A stretch of 7,478 nucleotides of DNA from the NCBI GenBank assembly GCA_023431245.1, contig JAEYXO010000185.1, forward strand, positions 1 to 7,478. Reading direction: 5' to 3'. The translations under genes and the position numbers were made by a program. Below the pieces are notes generated by a model. That model was not told where the DNA came from, did no database searches, and saw only the letters and a program-made list of their open reading frames with translations. Position 1 is the stretch's first letter, and each line of letters begins with the position of its first letter. Source of the stretch: Pseudomonadota bacterium. GTDB taxonomy: Bacteria > Pseudomonadota > Gammaproteobacteria > Burkholderiales > SG8-41. This document shows, piece by piece, positions 1-5,952 of the stretch.

Positions 1-1
1 C

Positions 2-124
2 CTGCATCCCTACCTGATGCTGATCGCGACCGCCTGGGTCGTCTACGTCCTGTATCACCGCGAATTCGAGTCAAAGACCCTCAAGGCGCTCACGGGGCAG
101 GCCGACCTGACGGCCACCCGCTAG
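2..124 (+). CDS. C-terminal end of a membrane protein, probable transporter permease (partial)
   Basis: An open frame runs in from the left edge and ends at the TAG at 122-124, giving 40 visible residues. The first 18 or so are hydrophobic and aromatic (LHPYLMLIATAWVVYVLY) and look like a last membrane-spanning helix. A charged, probably cytoplasmic tail follows (HREFESKTLKALTGQADLTATR). The gene lies directly upstream of a TctC-type binding protein on the same strand. I therefore infer a transport permease subunit of the tripartite tricarboxylate transporter (TctA or TctB) or a related carrier. The fragment is too short to assign a family, and any inner-membrane protein ending in a helix plus polar tail would fit. 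Confidence 0.6.
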   Translation: MHPYLMLIATAWVVYVLYHREFESKTLKALTGQADLTATR

Positions 125-139
125 CGCAAGGAGCTTGCC

Positions 140-259
140 GTGTCCGTCATCGACGGGCGGGGCATGCAGTACGGCCACAGAATGCAGCCGCCGCGGCAGT
201 CCGCGGCAGGATGCACGGCCGCCGTTGCCAGGCGGATTGTCCGGCTGGCCTGTTGCTGA
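140..259 (+). CDS. Possible 39-codon small ORF with a GTG start (speculative)
   Basis: A strong Shine-Dalgarno-like AAGGAG at 128-133 sits six bases before a GTG at 140. The frame then runs 39 codons to TGA at 257-259. The predicted peptide is basic, rich in Ala, Arg and Cys, ends in Cys-Cys, and has no recognisable domain or clear membrane segment. It fills most of the gap between the upstream permease fragment and the binding protein. It could be a leader peptide, a decayed remnant, or chance. I do not recognise it; only the well-placed ribosome-binding sequence supports it. Confidence 0.15.
   Translation: MSVIDGRGMQYGHRMQPPRQSAAGCTAAVARRIVRLACC
191..209 (+). repeat. Short tandem direct repeat (9 bp, twice)
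   Basis: The 9-mer CCGCGGCAG occurs at 191-199 and again at 201-209, one base apart, giving a 10-bp period. Each copy contains the palindrome CCGCGG. It lies in the gap upstream of the binding-protein gene. A protein-binding role is possible, but such repeats are common by chance in DNA this GC-rich. Confidence 0.3.
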
Positions 260-268
260 TCATTTCCC

Positions 269-277
269 GGAGGAGGG
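269..277 (+). promoter_or_regulatory. Strong ribosome binding site of the solute-binding protein gene
   Basis: GGAGGAGGG lies a few bases before the ATG at 281. It is the best Shine-Dalgarno match in the window. It decides the start in favour of ATG 281 over the in-frame ATG at 299, and suggests high translation, as expected for an abundant periplasmic binding protein. Confidence 0.8.
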
Positions 278-280
278 AGC

Positions 281-1273
281 ATGGCGAAGAAGCGAAGCAT
301 GAAATCCGCGGCGGCTGTCATCGCATCTGCAGTGGTGGTCGCCCTCGGTGTTGCGCAGCCGGCGGCGGCGCAGGGCTGGAAACCGGAGAAGCCGGTTGAA
401 CTGCTGGTTTCATCGGCGCCCGGCGGCAGCAACGACCGCATCGCGCGCATCATCCAGAAAATCGCCCAGGAACAGAAGCTGACCCCCGTGCCGATCAGCG
501 TGATCAACCGGCCGGGCGGGAACCAGACCATTTCCAGGGCCTACATCAACCAGAACCCCGGCGATGCGCACTATCTCGATGTCGGCAACCCGACGCTGAT
601 CGCCAACCAGGTCGCCGGGCGCCAGCAATACGGCGATTTCACGCCTATCGCGCTGATGGTCAACGAGTTCGCGGCCTTCACCGTCCGCGCCGACTCGCCG
701 CTGCGCAACGCGCAGGATCTCGTCGCACAGCTGAAGAAGGATCCGGAATCCGTGGCGGTCGGGGTCAGCAACCGCGGCGGCACCAACCACCTGACGCTGT
801 CGCTGCTGGCCAAGGCGGCCGGCATCGACGCGCGGCGCCTGAAGGTCGTGGTGTTCAAGACCAATGCGGAAGGGCTGACGGCGATGCTCGGCGGGCACAT
901 CCAGCTGGTGTCCTCGGCGGTGGCGACCGCGGTGGGGCAGATGCGCGACGGCAAGGCGCGGATCATCTCCGTCAGTGCGCCCCAGCGCATGGGCGGCGAC
1001 CTGGCGCAGGTGCCGACGCTGCGCGAGCAGGGTTATGACGTTTCGTTGTCCAACTGGCGCGCCATCATCGGTCCCAAGGGGCTCAATCCGGCGCAGGTCG
1101 CCTTCTGGGAGGACGTGCTGTCGAAAGTGGTGGCGACCGATGAATGGAAGGGCGTGCTCGAAAAGCAGTTCTGGGACGGCAATTTCCTGCGCAGCCGCGA
1201 GTTCGCGAAATACATGGATCACGAATACGCGCAGACCAAGTCCGTGATGATCGATCTCGGGCTCGCAAAATGA
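281..1273 (+). CDS. Tripartite tricarboxylate transporter (Bug/TctC family) periplasmic solute-binding protein
   Basis: This 330-residue protein should be an exported binding protein that captures an organic anion in the periplasm and delivers it to a TctA/TctB permease. The N-terminus is a classic Sec signal peptide: basic MAKKRSMK, a hydrophobic Ala/Val core, then AAA-QG, so cleavage is expected near residue 30. There is no lipobox Cys. Family hallmarks follow: the ligand-loop motif APGGSNDRIAR at residues 46-56, NRPGGNQT at 77-83 and GDFTPIALMV at 118-127. Total length is typical of Bug proteins. In the family, two beta-alpha loops close on a carboxylate; here the first loop reads PGGSND rather than the commoner PGGxxD. 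A membrane-protein gene lies upstream and a cyclodeaminase-like gene 15 bases downstream, so the three are probably one operon. The ligand cannot be read from sequence. Confidence 0.93.
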   Translation: MAKKRSMKSAAAVIASAVVVALGVAQPAAAQGWKPEKPVELLVSSAPGGSNDRIARIIQKIAQEQKLTPVPISVINRPGGNQTISRAYINQNPGDAHYLDVGNPTLIANQVAGRQQYGDFTPIALMVNEFAAFTVRADSPLRNAQDLVAQLKKDPESVAVGVSNRGGTNHLTLSLLAKAAGIDARRLKVVVFKTNAEGLTAMLGGHIQLVSSAVATAVGQMRDGKARIISVSAPQRMGGDLAQVPTLREQGYDVSLSNWRAIIGPKGLNPAQVAFWEDVLSKVVATDEWKGVLEKQFWDGNFLRSREFAKYMDHEYAQTKSVMIDLGLAK

Positions 1274-1288
1274 CGGCGGGCCGCGGAG

Positions 1289-2365
1289 ATGGCTGAAGAC
1301 GTCCTGCTGCTCGACAACGGGGAGATCGCGCGCGTCTTTGATCTCGACGCCTGCATGCGGGCGCTGGAAAAGGCGTACCGCGCCGCGGCGGGCGGTCGCG
1401 CCGTGGAGCGCGCCCGCAGCCAGACCCGGGTGCCGCTGGACGAACCCGGCGTCACCTACTGTTTCAAGAGCATGGAGGGCGCGCTCGTCGGCGACGGCTA
1501 CATGACGCTGCGCATCACCTCGGATGCCGTGTTCGAGGGCATGGTGGACGGGCGCAAACGCCGCGAAAAACTGGCGCGCGGCCCGGGCGGCAGCTACTGC
1601 GGATTGATACTGCTGTTCAGCACCCGCGATGTCGCGCCGGTCGCGATGCTCCACGACGGCCTGATCCAGCTGGCGCGCGTCGCCTGCACCAGCGCGCTCA
1701 GCGTGCGCCTGCTGGCGCGCGAGGATGCGGGCGACCTGGCGATGATCGGTGCCGGCGAGCAGGCCTGGTGGCACCTGAAGGCCGCATCAGCCGTGCGCAG
1801 TCTGAGGAGGGTCCGGGTCTACGGCCCCACCGCGGCGCGCCGCGATGCATTTGCCGCGCGGGCACGGGACGAACTCGGTCTTGCGGCGGAGGCCGTTGCT
1901 GCGGCCAAGGATGCGGTCAGCGGCGCGGACATCGTGATCGCGGCGACCAATGCCAGCGAACCGGTGCTCGACGGGCGCTGGCTCGCCCCCGGCGCGCATG
2001 TCGTGTCCATCGTCAGCGGTGACAAGGGCGGCCGGCGGCGCGAACTCGATGACGAGACGATGCGCCGGGCGGCCCTGGTCGTCGCGCATTCCAAGGCGGG
2101 TGCGATCGAGCACGGCAACGGCGACCTCGCCGGGCCGGTGGCGTCCGGCATTCTCAGCTGGGAGAAAATCGTCGACCTGCCCGATCTCGTGGCCGGCAAT
2201 GCGCCGCGCCGCAGGAACTCGGATGACATCACGGTGTTCAAGAACAACGGCGGCACGGGGCTGCAGTTCGCGGCGGTCGGCCCGGTGGTTTACGAGAAGG
2301 CGCTCGCCGCAGGCATCGGCCGGAAACTGCCGGCCGGATGGTTCATGGAGAGCATGAAGTCCTGA
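1289..2365 (+). CDS. Ornithine cyclodeaminase/mu-crystallin family protein, divergent subgroup
   Basis: The 358-residue product belongs to the NAD(P)-binding family that includes ornithine cyclodeaminase, archaeal alanine dehydrogenase, mu-crystallin and related imine reductases. The dinucleotide-binding loop is GAGEQA at 154-159, in a Rossmann domain of about 145-270. By my alignment the ornithine cyclodeaminase pocket residues are kept: Arg47, Lys60 (CFKSMEG), Arg130 (LARVACTSAL) and the catalytic Asp245 (SGDKGG, matching the VGGD motif). The C-terminal SDDITVFKNNGGTGLQFAA at 311-329 is a family hallmark. The stretch 70-105 (LRITSD, then a basic segment VDGRKRREK) replaces the usual VTVFPxN region and seems longer by several residues, so the substrate probably differs from ornithine. 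ATG 1289 matches the family N-terminus; GGAG abuts it directly, while GGCGGG at 1275-1280 is better spaced. The coupled binding-protein gene suggests the enzyme acts on the imported compound, cyclising, deaminating or reducing it. Confidence 0.88.
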   Translation: MAEDVLLLDNGEIARVFDLDACMRALEKAYRAAAGGRAVERARSQTRVPLDEPGVTYCFKSMEGALVGDGYMTLRITSDAVFEGMVDGRKRREKLARGPGGSYCGLILLFSTRDVAPVAMLHDGLIQLARVACTSALSVRLLAREDAGDLAMIGAGEQAWWHLKAASAVRSLRRVRVYGPTAARRDAFAARARDELGLAAEAVAAAKDAVSGADIVIAATNASEPVLDGRWLAPGAHVVSIVSGDKGGRRRELDDETMRRAALVVAHSKAGAIEHGNGDLAGPVASGILSWEKIVDLPDLVAGNAPRRRNSDDITVFKNNGGTGLQFAAVGPVVYEKALAAGIGRKLPAGWFMESMKS

Positions 2366-2379
2366 GCGGTCCGCGCGCA

Positions 2380-2419
2380 GACAAAAAAACGGCCGGGGAG
2401 ACCCGGCCGTTTTTTTGTC
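2380..2419. terminator. Bidirectional rho-independent terminator between convergent genes
   Basis: This is a perfect inverted repeat of 18-bp arms (2380-2397 and 2402-2419) around a four-base loop GAGA, a GNRA tetraloop. The core stem is the 8-bp CGGCCGGG/CCCGGCCG, flanked by seven A on the left and seven T on the right. Either strand therefore gives a GC stem followed by a U-tract. It begins 15 bases after the cyclodeaminase stop and ends 16 bases before the hppA stop, so it should end transcription from both sides. Confidence 0.95.
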
Positions 2420-2435
2420 CTGCGGGAAGCGCCGG

Positions 2436-4505
2436 TTACAGCAGCGGCACGATCAGCAGCGCGACGATGTTGATGATCTTGATCAGCGGGTTGATCGCGG
2501 GGCCGGCGGTGTCCTTGTAGGGGTCGCCGACGGTGTCGCCGGTCACCGCCGCCTTGTGGGCTTCGGAACCCTTGCCGCCGTGGTTGCCGTCCTCGATGTA
2601 TTTCTTGGCATTGTCCCAGGCGCCGCCGCCGGTGCACATGGAGATGGCGACGAAGAGGCCGGTGACGATGGTGCCCATCAGCATGCCGCCGAGTGCCTGC
2701 ACGCCGGCATCCTTGCCCATCAGCGCGCCGACGATCAGCGCGACCGCGACCGGCGCCAGCACCGGCAGCAGCGAGGGGGCGATCATTTCCTTGATCGCGG
2801 CGCGGGTCAGCATGTCCACCGCGCGCGAGTAATCCGGCTTGGCGGTGCCTTCCATGATGCCGCTGATTTCCTTGAACTGGCGGCGCACCTCGACCACCAC
2901 CGAACCGGCGGCGCGGCCGACGGCTTCCATCGCCATTGCGCCGAACAGGTAGGGGATCAGGCCGCCGGCGAAGAGGCCGATGATGACCGCGGGGTTCGAC
3001 AGGTCGAAGGCCAGCACGCGGCCGGTTTCCTCGATCTTGTGGGTGTAGTCGGCGAACAGCACCAGGGCGGCCAGGCCGGCGGAACCGATGGCGTAGCCCT
3101 TGGTTACCGCCTTGGTGGTGTTGCCGACGGCGTCCAGCGGATCGGTGACGTCGCGCACCGACTTCGGCATTTCCGACATCTCGGCGATGCCGCCGGCGTT
3201 GTCGGTGATCGGGCCGTAGGCGTCGAGCGCGACGATGATGCCGGCCATCGACAGCATCGAGGTCGCGGCGATCGCGATGCCGTAGAGGCCGCCCAGGGCG
3301 TAGGACACGTAGATCGCGACGCACACCGCCAGCACCGGCCAGGCAGTCGAGCGCATCGACACGCCGAGGCCGGCGATGATGTTGGTGCCGTGGCCGGTGG
3401 TCGAGGCGGCGGCAACGTGGCGCACCGGCGCGTACTGGGTGCCGGTGTAGTACTCGGTGATCCACACCAGGAAGGCGGTCAGCACGAGGCCGACCACCGC
3501 GGTGCCGTAGAGCTTCATCACCGACAGGTTCGGATAGTGCTCGGCGATGTTGCCGAGCATCCAGCTGGTGATCGGGTAGAAGGCGATCAGCGCCAGCACG
3601 CCGGCGACGATCAGGCCGCGGTAGAGCGCGCCCATGATGTTCTTGCCGTCGGAAGTCTTGACGAAGAAGGCGCCGATGATCGAGGCGATGATGGCGAAGC
3701 CGCCGAGAACCAGCGGGTACATCACCGCGCCCTGCACGACTTCGGGCTTCGGCAGCATCAGCGCCGCCAGCACCATCGTCGCGATGATGGTCACCGCGTA
3801 GGTCTCGAACAGGTCGGTGGCCATGCCGGCGCAGTCGCCGACGTTGTCACCGACGTTGTCGGCGATCACCGCCGGGTTGCGCGGATCGTCCTCCGGGATG
3901 CCGGCTTCGACCTTGCCCACCAGGTCGGCGCCGACATCGGCGCCCTTGGTGAAGATGCCGCCGCCGAGGCGCGCGAAGATCGAGATCAGCGAGGAACCGA
4001 AGGCCAGCCCGATCAGCGGCTTGATGACGTTGCTCATTTTCGCGCCGTAGCCGGCGGTCGAGGTCAGGTACCAGAAGAACAGCACGGTGCCGAGCAGGCC
4101 GAGGCCGACCACCAGCATGCCGGTGATTGCACCGCCGCGGAAGGCGATGTCGAGCGCGGGGTTGATGCCGTTCCTCGCCGCTTCGGCAGTGCGCACGTTG
4201 GCGCGCACCGACACGTTCATGCCGATGTAGCCGGCGGCGCCGGACAGCACGGCGCCGACCGCGAAGGCGGCGGCGGTGGCGCCGCCCAGGGCGATCCAGA
4301 TCAGCACGAACAGCACGGCGCCGACGATGGCGATGGTGGTGTACTGGCGGTTCAGATATGCCTGTGCGCCGGCCTGGATGGCCGCGGCAATTTCGCGCAT
4401 GCGGTCATTGCCGTCCGGCTGGGAGACGATCCAGCGGATCGACACCACGCCGTAGATCAGCGCGGCGACGGCGCAGATCAGCGCAAAAATCAAACCTTCC
4501 GTCAT
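2436..4505 (-). CDS. hppA: Membrane-bound proton-translocating pyrophosphatase, K+-independent type
   Basis: HppA is an integral membrane pump that couples hydrolysis of inorganic pyrophosphate to proton translocation across the cytoplasmic membrane, and may run in reverse. The 689-residue protein is almost entirely hydrophobic helices (about 16 in this family), starting with one at residues 5-22. The PPi- and Mg-binding motifs are all present: DVGADLVGKVE at 190-200, DNVGDNVGDCAG at 216-227, DAYGPITDNAGG at 428-439 and GDTVGDPYKDTAGPAINP at 656-673. Residues 461-470 read GNTTKAVTKG. Lys and Thr at the diagnostic positions, instead of Ala and Gly/Ala, mark the K+-independent H+-pumping subfamily. 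The ATG at 4505 has AGGAG a few bases upstream and fits the usual N-terminus. A promoter and a leader lie upstream, and a shared terminator follows the stop. It sits 137 bases downstream of the phosphofructokinase gene, suggesting a joint role in pyrophosphate economy. Confidence 0.97.
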   Translation of the reverse strand: MTEGLIFALICAVAALIYGVVSIRWIVSQPDGNDRMREIAAAIQAGAQAYLNRQYTTIAIVGAVLFVLIWIALGGATAAAFAVGAVLSGAAGYIGMNVSVRANVRTAEAARNGINPALDIAFRGGAITGMLVVGLGLLGTVLFFWYLTSTAGYGAKMSNVIKPLIGLAFGSSLISIFARLGGGIFTKGADVGADLVGKVEAGIPEDDPRNPAVIADNVGDNVGDCAGMATDLFETYAVTIIATMVLAALMLPKPEVVQGAVMYPLVLGGFAIIASIIGAFFVKTSDGKNIMGALYRGLIVAGVLALIAFYPITSWMLGNIAEHYPNLSVMKLYGTAVVGLVLTAFLVWITEYYTGTQYAPVRHVAAASTTGHGTNIIAGLGVSMRSTAWPVLAVCVAIYVSYALGGLYGIAIAATSMLSMAGIIVALDAYGPITDNAGGIAEMSEMPKSVRDVTDPLDAVGNTTKAVTKGYAIGSAGLAALVLFADYTHKIEETGRVLAFDLSNPAVIIGLFAGGLIPYLFGAMAMEAVGRAAGSVVVEVRRQFKEISGIMEGTAKPDYSRAVDMLTRAAIKEMIAPSLLPVLAPVAVALIVGALMGKDAGVQALGGMLMGTIVTGLFVAISMCTGGGAWDNAKKYIEDGNHGGKGSEAHKAAVTGDTVGDPYKDTAGPAINPLIKIINIVALLIVPLL

Positions 4506-4545
4506 GATTGCTCCTAAGCTATTGTTTTAATTGATAAATTTTGCG

Positions 4546-4572
4546 GCGGCTCACGATGGATCGCAAAGCCGC
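4546..4572 (-). promoter_or_regulatory. Possible hairpin in the hppA mRNA leader
   Basis: Read on the minus strand, GCGGCT (4572-4567) pairs with AGCCGC (4551-4546). Inside that stem, CGA and UCG flank a UCCA loop, separated from the outer stem by a small internal loop. It lies in the predicted leader of about 78 nt, between the start of transcription and an A/U-rich stretch that carries the hppA ribosome binding site. It could stabilise the message or expose the start. There is no U-tract after it, so it is not an intrinsic terminator. Confidence 0.35.
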
Positions 4573-4589
4573 AGATTCGCGGACGGCGC

Positions 4590-4618
4590 ATTATAAAACC
4601 GGATGCCTCCGGCCTCCA
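4590..4618 (-). promoter_or_regulatory. Sigma-70-type promoter of hppA
   Basis: On the minus strand a perfect TATAAT occupies 4595-4590. Seventeen bases upstream is TGGAGG (4618-4613), a poor match to TTGACA with three of six positions. Transcription would start near 4583, about 78 bases before the hppA ATG. The -10 match stands out in such GC-rich DNA. The weak -35 and the CCGGA/TCCGG palindrome in the spacer leave room for an activator or other control. Confidence 0.6.
4595..4612 (-). terminator. Weak candidate terminator after the phosphofructokinase gene
   Basis: In the pfp-to-hppA direction, CCGGA (4612-4608), a GGCA loop and TCCGG (4603-4599) form a 5-bp stem followed directly by TTTT and then ATAAT. 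This has the form of an intrinsic terminator, but the stem is short and the U-run only four, so some read-through into hppA is likely. It overlaps the spacer and -10 box of the hppA promoter. Confidence 0.25.
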
Positions 4619-4642
4619 CCGAAAAGCGCGCTTCTGGCTGAT

Positions 4643-5929
4643 TTAACGCCGGTTTTTGCCGGGAGAGGGTGTCCGCCATCCGGACTGCAGCCGGCGGGGG
4701 ACCGGCTTGAGCCGGAGCCTGGCGTGCACCGGCAGGCCGTCCCGGAACGGCTGCAGGGCTTCGCCGCGGATCAGCGGCCCGAAATAGCGGCGCGCGGCTG
4801 CCGTAAGCCGGTAGCCGTCGGCATTCAGGAAAGCGCGCGGCAGGCGCTTCTCGCGGTTCATCAGGCCGGCGAGCGGCGCCGGCACGATGCGCCAGCGATA
4901 GGGATGGTCATTGCTGCGCCGGATGACCGGCATGACGCCGGTTCGGCCCTCAAGCGCGTACGCCAGCGCGCTGCGGCCCACGGCATACGCCTGCTCGAGA
5001 TCCGTCTGTGAGGCGAGGTGGCGTGCCGCGCGCTGCACGTAGTCCAGCACGCTCCAGTGCACCTTCAGTCCCAGCGCGCCGCGCACCATGGCCGCGATCA
5101 GCGGCGCGACGCCGCCGAGCTGTTCGTGGCCGGGGATGCCGTCGCCGCCTGCCTGCGTCAGGCGGCGGCCGTCGCGCAGGCGGATGCCCTCGGCAACCGC
5201 CACCGCGCACCAGCCGTGTGCCTGCACTCTCTCCTTGACCGCAGCTATGAACTGGCGGCGGTTGAAAGGCACCTCCGGCACCAGCAGCAGCACGGGGCCG
5301 TCTTCACCCGCCGGCAAGGCCATGCCGCAGGCGGCCGCGATCCAGCCGGTGTAGCGGCCCATGACTTCCATGACGAACACCCTGGTCGAGCTGTGCGACA
5401 TCGATGCGAGATCGGCCATGGCTTCGCGCAGGCTGGTCGCGGCGTACTTGGCGACCGAACCGAAACCGGGGCTGCAGTCGGAGCCGACGATGTCGTTGTC
5501 GATGGTTTTCGGTATCGCGACCGAGATCACCGGCTGGCCGAGTTGCGGCAGTATCGTGGCGACCTGGTGCGCGGTTTCGGCGGAGCCGTTGCCGCCGTTG
5601 TAGAAAAAATAGCCGATGTCGTGCGCGCGGAACACCGCGGCCAGTCTTTCGAAGTGTGCGCGGCCCTGGGGCAGCGGCGGCAGATCGTGGCGGCAGGAGC
5701 CGAAGATGCCGCCGGGGGTGTGCATCAGCGCGCGGATCGCCGCGACCGGTTCGGCCGATGCATCGACGAGGTCTTCGTCAAGCGCGCCGAGGATGCCGTT
5801 GCGCGCCGCATAGACGCGGCCGATGCGCGCGCGGTTGCGGCGGGCGGCCTCGATCAGGCCGCAGGCACTGGCATTGATGGTGGCGGTGACGCCGCCGGAC
5901 TGGGCGTAGAGGGCGTTTTTGGCGGTCAC
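4643..5929 (-). CDS. pfp: 6-phosphofructokinase, probably pyrophosphate-dependent
   Basis: The 428-residue enzyme phosphorylates fructose 6-phosphate to fructose 1,6-bisphosphate in the cytoplasm. With PPi as donor the reaction is reversible and serves glycolysis and gluconeogenesis. The N-terminus NALYAQSGGVTATINASACG (residues 5-24) is the glycine-rich first strand and loop of the phosphofructokinase family. GGNGS is at 112-116, PKTIDND at 140-146 (catalytic Asp144 and Asp146), SPGFGSVAKY at 153-162, MGRYTGW at 190-196 and EGIR at 247-250. Lys141 is typical of PPi enzymes, which replace the Gly of E. coli PfkA. However, position 115 is Gly as in ATP enzymes rather than the PPi-specifying Asp, and Asn114 replaces the usual Asp. 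The phosphoryl donor is therefore not settled by motif; the hppA neighbour favours PPi. Translation starts at a GTG, the only start matching the family N-terminus, with no clear Shine-Dalgarno, 23 bases after the adk stop. Confidence 0.9.
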   Translation of the reverse strand: MTAKNALYAQSGGVTATINASACGLIEAARRNRARIGRVYAARNGILGALDEDLVDASAEPVAAIRALMHTPGGIFGSCRHDLPPLPQGRAHFERLAAVFRAHDIGYFFYNGGNGSAETAHQVATILPQLGQPVISVAIPKTIDNDIVGSDCSPGFGSVAKYAATSLREAMADLASMSHSSTRVFVMEVMGRYTGWIAAACGMALPAGEDGPVLLLVPEVPFNRRQFIAAVKERVQAHGWCAVAVAEGIRLRDGRRLTQAGGDGIPGHEQLGGVAPLIAAMVRGALGLKVHWSVLDYVQRAARHLASQTDLEQAYAVGRSALAYALEGRTGVMPVIRRSNDHPYRWRIVPAPLAGLMNREKRLPRAFLNADGYRLTAAARRYFGPLIRGEALQPFRDGLPVHARLRLKPVPRRLQSGWRTPSPGKNRR

Positions 5930-5952
5930 GGCGCGGACGGCGGCTGCCGCGG

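Noticed and set aside
125..280. Promoter for the binding-protein gene in the 156-base gap
   Set aside because: I found no convincing -10 and -35 pair there. A TTGCCA at 225-230 has no matching -10, so transcription from the upstream gene is the simpler reading.
410..1774. A 454-codon minus-strand frame opposite the binding protein and cyclodeaminase genes
   Set aside because: It spans two well-supported plus-strand genes and their junction, is rich in Arg, His and Ala, and shows no recognisable domain.
2290..3465. A 391-codon minus-strand frame overlapping hppA in another register
   Set aside because: Its product is largely repetitive Arg, His, Gly and Asp, an out-of-frame reading of hppA, and it runs through the terminator.
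2415..4517. A 700-codon open frame on the plus strand covering all of hppA
   Set aside because: It is the antisense shadow of hppA. Its product is a compositionally biased run of Gly, Asp, His, Arg and Val with no domain, as expected from GC-rich codon use, while the minus strand encodes every pyrophosphatase motif.
4660..4730. CCGG-rich inverted repeats near the 3' end of the phosphofructokinase gene
   Set aside because: They lie inside the coding region, have no T-run, and short CCGG pairings are expected by chance in this GC-rich sequence.
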